A DNA stretch of 7,178 bases from Candidatus Iainarchaeum sp. (GTDB lineage: Archaea > Iainarchaeota > Iainarchaeia > Iainarchaeales > JAXPJC01): the NCBI GenBank assembly GCA_018304445.1, contig JAGVWD010000041.1:1-7178 (forward strand), given 5' to 3'. Below, piece after piece: positions 6,187-7,178 of the stretch (position 1 is its first letter; every line of letters begins with the position of its first letter). Both the position numbers and the translations under genes were made by a program. Under the pieces are notes generated by a model, which worked only from the letters and a program-made list of their open reading frames with translations, did no database searches and was not told the DNA's origin.

Positions 6187-6399
6187 ATGAGTGGGAGTGT
6201 TAGGACAACCCTTGTTCTGGATATGTATGTTTTTGAGAAGCTGAGGCAGTTCGGAAAAAGGAATATCTCAAAAACTGCAAACGAATTGCTTGCAAAGGAG
6301 CTGTTCAAAAGGAGAAAAAGCATGTTTGGCGTACTGAAGGGAAGGGTTTCAGTAAAGGACATAAGGGAAGGAAAAGAGCATGAAGACTTATATAGTTGA
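6187..6399 (+). CDS. vapB: VapB-family antitoxin, ribbon-helix-helix-like
   Basis: This antitoxin of a type II toxin-antitoxin pair should bind and block the adjacent VapC RNase and repress their shared promoter. Residues about 4-40 (from SVRTTLVLDMYVFEKLRQFG to TANELLAKEL) fit a ribbon-helix-helix: a short strand, then two helices, with SKTANELLAK at the second helix. The C-terminal part (KRRKSMFGVLKGRVSVKDIR onward) is the length and character of the toxin-binding tail. I start at the ATG at 6187 because GGTG at 6177-6180 lies at Shine-Dalgarno distance and the predicted transcription start is near 6178. ATGs at 6169 and 6175 would add up to six residues. It overlaps vapC by 20 bases. Family assignment rests on fold-like pattern plus partnership with a clear PIN toxin. 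Confidence 0.87.
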   Translation: MSGSVRTTLVLDMYVFEKLRQFGKRNISKTANELLAKELFKRRKSMFGVLKGRVSVKDIREGKEHEDLYS

Positions 6400-6754
6400 T
6401 ACTTATGCGTGGATAGCATATTTTGAGGGAAATAAAAAATTCCTTAGCGAGATTGAGCAGAACATTTTGGAAACCCCGTCCATTGTTCTGGCTGAGCTCT
6501 CAAAGGTGCTGCTTGTAAAAAAATTTGATGGAAAAAAGATGGCTGAAATACTGGATTATGTTACGGAAAGCAGCATAATCCTTGAATTGGGAAAGGAGCA
6601 GGCAATTAGCGCAGGGCAAATATCTGCAGGCGAGGGGCTTTCATTAGTTGATGGGATAATTTACTCCTATGCTGCAAAAGACAGGCAATTGTTGACAGGA
6701 GACAAGCACTTTGAAAAAAAGCCGAATGCGAATTACATTGCTGCCATCAGATAG
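6380..6754 (+). CDS. vapC: VapC-family PIN-domain ribonuclease toxin
   Basis: This 124-residue PIN-domain endoribonuclease is of normal VapC length. The acidic catalytic set is visible: Asp7 (YIVDTYAWIAYFEG), Glu39 (SIVLAELSK), Asp91 (SLVDGIIYSYA) and Asp108 (LLTGDKHF), which together bind the metal ions for RNA cleavage. VapC toxins stop translation by cutting tRNA or rRNA when released from VapB. The ATG overlaps the last 20 bases of vapB, and a purine-rich Shine-Dalgarno (GGGAAGGA, 6365-6372) sits within vapB, implying coupled translation. All catalytic residues are present and the frame is intact, so the toxin is probably functional. The specific RNA target cannot be read from the sequence. 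Confidence 0.95.
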   Translation: MKTYIVDTYAWIAYFEGNKKFLSEIEQNILETPSIVLAELSKVLLVKKFDGKKMAEILDYVTESSIILELGKEQAISAGQISAGEGLSLVDGIIYSYAAKDRQLLTGDKHFEKKPNANYIAAIR

Positions 6755-6766
6755 TGCTGATAACTG

Positions 6767-7030
6767 CTATGCGCGCGGGATTTTCATTTTTAGTTTTCTC
6801 GTTAGTTTAAGCCGCTTTGCTCTTGTATCGCGCATTTGTTGGTCTGCCTTCAACTTAGGCAAGTGTTGTTTTACTTCATCTATCCTCTCTTGCTCATCAA
6901 ATACACGAGGCCTGAATTCTTCCGGGAGTATGCCTCCTCTTTTTTCTCTTTCTATGAATTCCTGGAGTTCCCTTTCTCTTTGGGCAATGCTGCGTTCCAA
7001 TTCTTTTATCCACCTAAGCTGGTTCGCCAT
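6767..7030 (-). CDS. Small basic coiled-coil hypothetical protein (87 aa)
   Basis: I do not recognise this protein. It is 87 residues, highly charged, and predicted as two long helices joined by a turn (GGILPEEFRP at about residues 32-41), so a helical hairpin is likely. The first helix (WIKELERSIAQRERELQEFI) has heptad-like character; the second (DEQERIDEVKQHLPKLKADQ) is similar. The C-terminus is a strongly basic tail (RAKRLKLTRKLKMKIPRA) suited to nucleic acid or ribosome contact, though that is inference. The start ATG follows a strong GGGTGGG Shine-Dalgarno (7039-7045) by eight bases, and a TATA-like box lies further upstream, which supports the call. The stop lies 12 bases from the vapC stop, in convergent orientation. 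No cysteine, signal or membrane segment is present. Confidence 0.78.
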   Translation of the reverse strand: MANQLRWIKELERSIAQRERELQEFIEREKRGGILPEEFRPRVFDEQERIDEVKQHLPKLKADQQMRDTRAKRLKLTRKLKMKIPRA

Positions 7031-7038
7031 GCCAAAAA

Positions 7039-7080
7039 CCCACCCTTTAAATAACTTTGTTATAAGTTATATTTATAACA
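7039..7080 (-). promoter_or_regulatory. Promoter, Shine-Dalgarno and overlapping inverted repeats ahead of the coiled-coil gene
   Basis: On the minus strand a TATA-like TTATAAATA (7070-7078) would place the transcript start near 7048, giving a leader of about 17 bases that includes GGGTGGG (7039-7045). Two dyads overlap the region: ATAACTT (7051-7057) with AAGTTAT (7064-7070), spacer six; and TGTTATAA (7058-7065) with TTATAACA (7073-7080), spacer seven. They share bases, so only one could form as a hairpin at a time. They may be binding sites for a regulator or simply AT-rich sequence. Confidence 0.45.
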
Positions 7081-7122
7081 TTAGGATGTAATTTGATTTT
7101 TAATGCAAAGCGGCATTATTCT

Positions 7123-7163
7123 GAATTTGCAGGTTAGAACAAATTCGGGGAAATTCGAAATTT
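7123..7163. repeat. Short direct and inverted AAATTCG repeats in non-coding DNA at the window end
   Basis: AAATTCG occurs at 7141-7147 and 7151-7157, a ten-base period. GAATTTG (7123-7129) is inverted relative to CAAATTC (7140-7146), and AAATT/AATTT at 7151-7155 and 7159-7163 form a small dyad. The stretch from 7031 to the end of the window holds no gene I can support; the repeats could belong to the control region of a gene beyond the edge. Confidence 0.3.
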
Positions 7164-7178
7164 GCTCTTATGCAAAAG

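Noticed and set aside
6711..7091. Plus-strand frame (126 codons) overlapping the end of vapC and opposite the coiled-coil gene
   Set aside because: It is Ser/Leu/Phe-rich mirror sequence without a Shine-Dalgarno, while the minus-strand gene has a strong Shine-Dalgarno, promoter and a coherent helical product.

Overview
The window looks like archaeal chromosome, most plausibly from a small-genome uncultivated (DPANN-type) lineage. The evidence is an archaeal-type Holliday junction resolvase (Hjc), AT-rich TATA-like boxes about 25-30 bases ahead of start codons, at least one gene that appears to be leaderless, and a giant secreted protein built from CARDB, PKD, LamG-like and cysteine-rich repeats, as often seen in such genomes. 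The lineage is inference: there is no rRNA or other phylogenetic marker here. All reading frames called are intact.

Minus strand, right to left from 6079: hjc (5669-6079) is followed after 36 bases by one 1723-codon gene (461-5632) filling 72% of the window. That gene has its own strong TATA-like element between hjc and its ATG. It encodes a secreted, multidomain, cysteine-rich and sequon-rich surface protein with three C-terminal membrane helices. Two tiny unrecognised genes follow it closely on the same strand (289-450 and 72-272). The first has a strong Shine-Dalgarno overlapping the giant gene's stop codon, so the three probably form one transcript.

Plus strand: divergent from hjc is a VapBC-type toxin-antitoxin pair (6187-6754). 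The ribbon-helix-helix-like antitoxin overlaps the PIN-domain toxin by 20 bases, and a dyad lies in the promoter. Convergent with vapC is a small, highly charged coiled-coil protein gene (6767-7030, minus) with its own Shine-Dalgarno, TATA-like box and overlapping inverted repeats upstream. The last ~100 bases are AT-rich, non-coding as far as can be seen, and hold short direct and inverted repeats.

The most interesting object is the giant surface protein. Its N-terminal module appears twice, once intact and once split by an inserted lectin-like domain. It also carries six six-cysteine repeats, four CARDB repeats and four D-N-D-x-D-G repeats before the membrane anchor. A role in adhesion or cell-cell contact is a reasonable hypothesis, not something the sequence proves.
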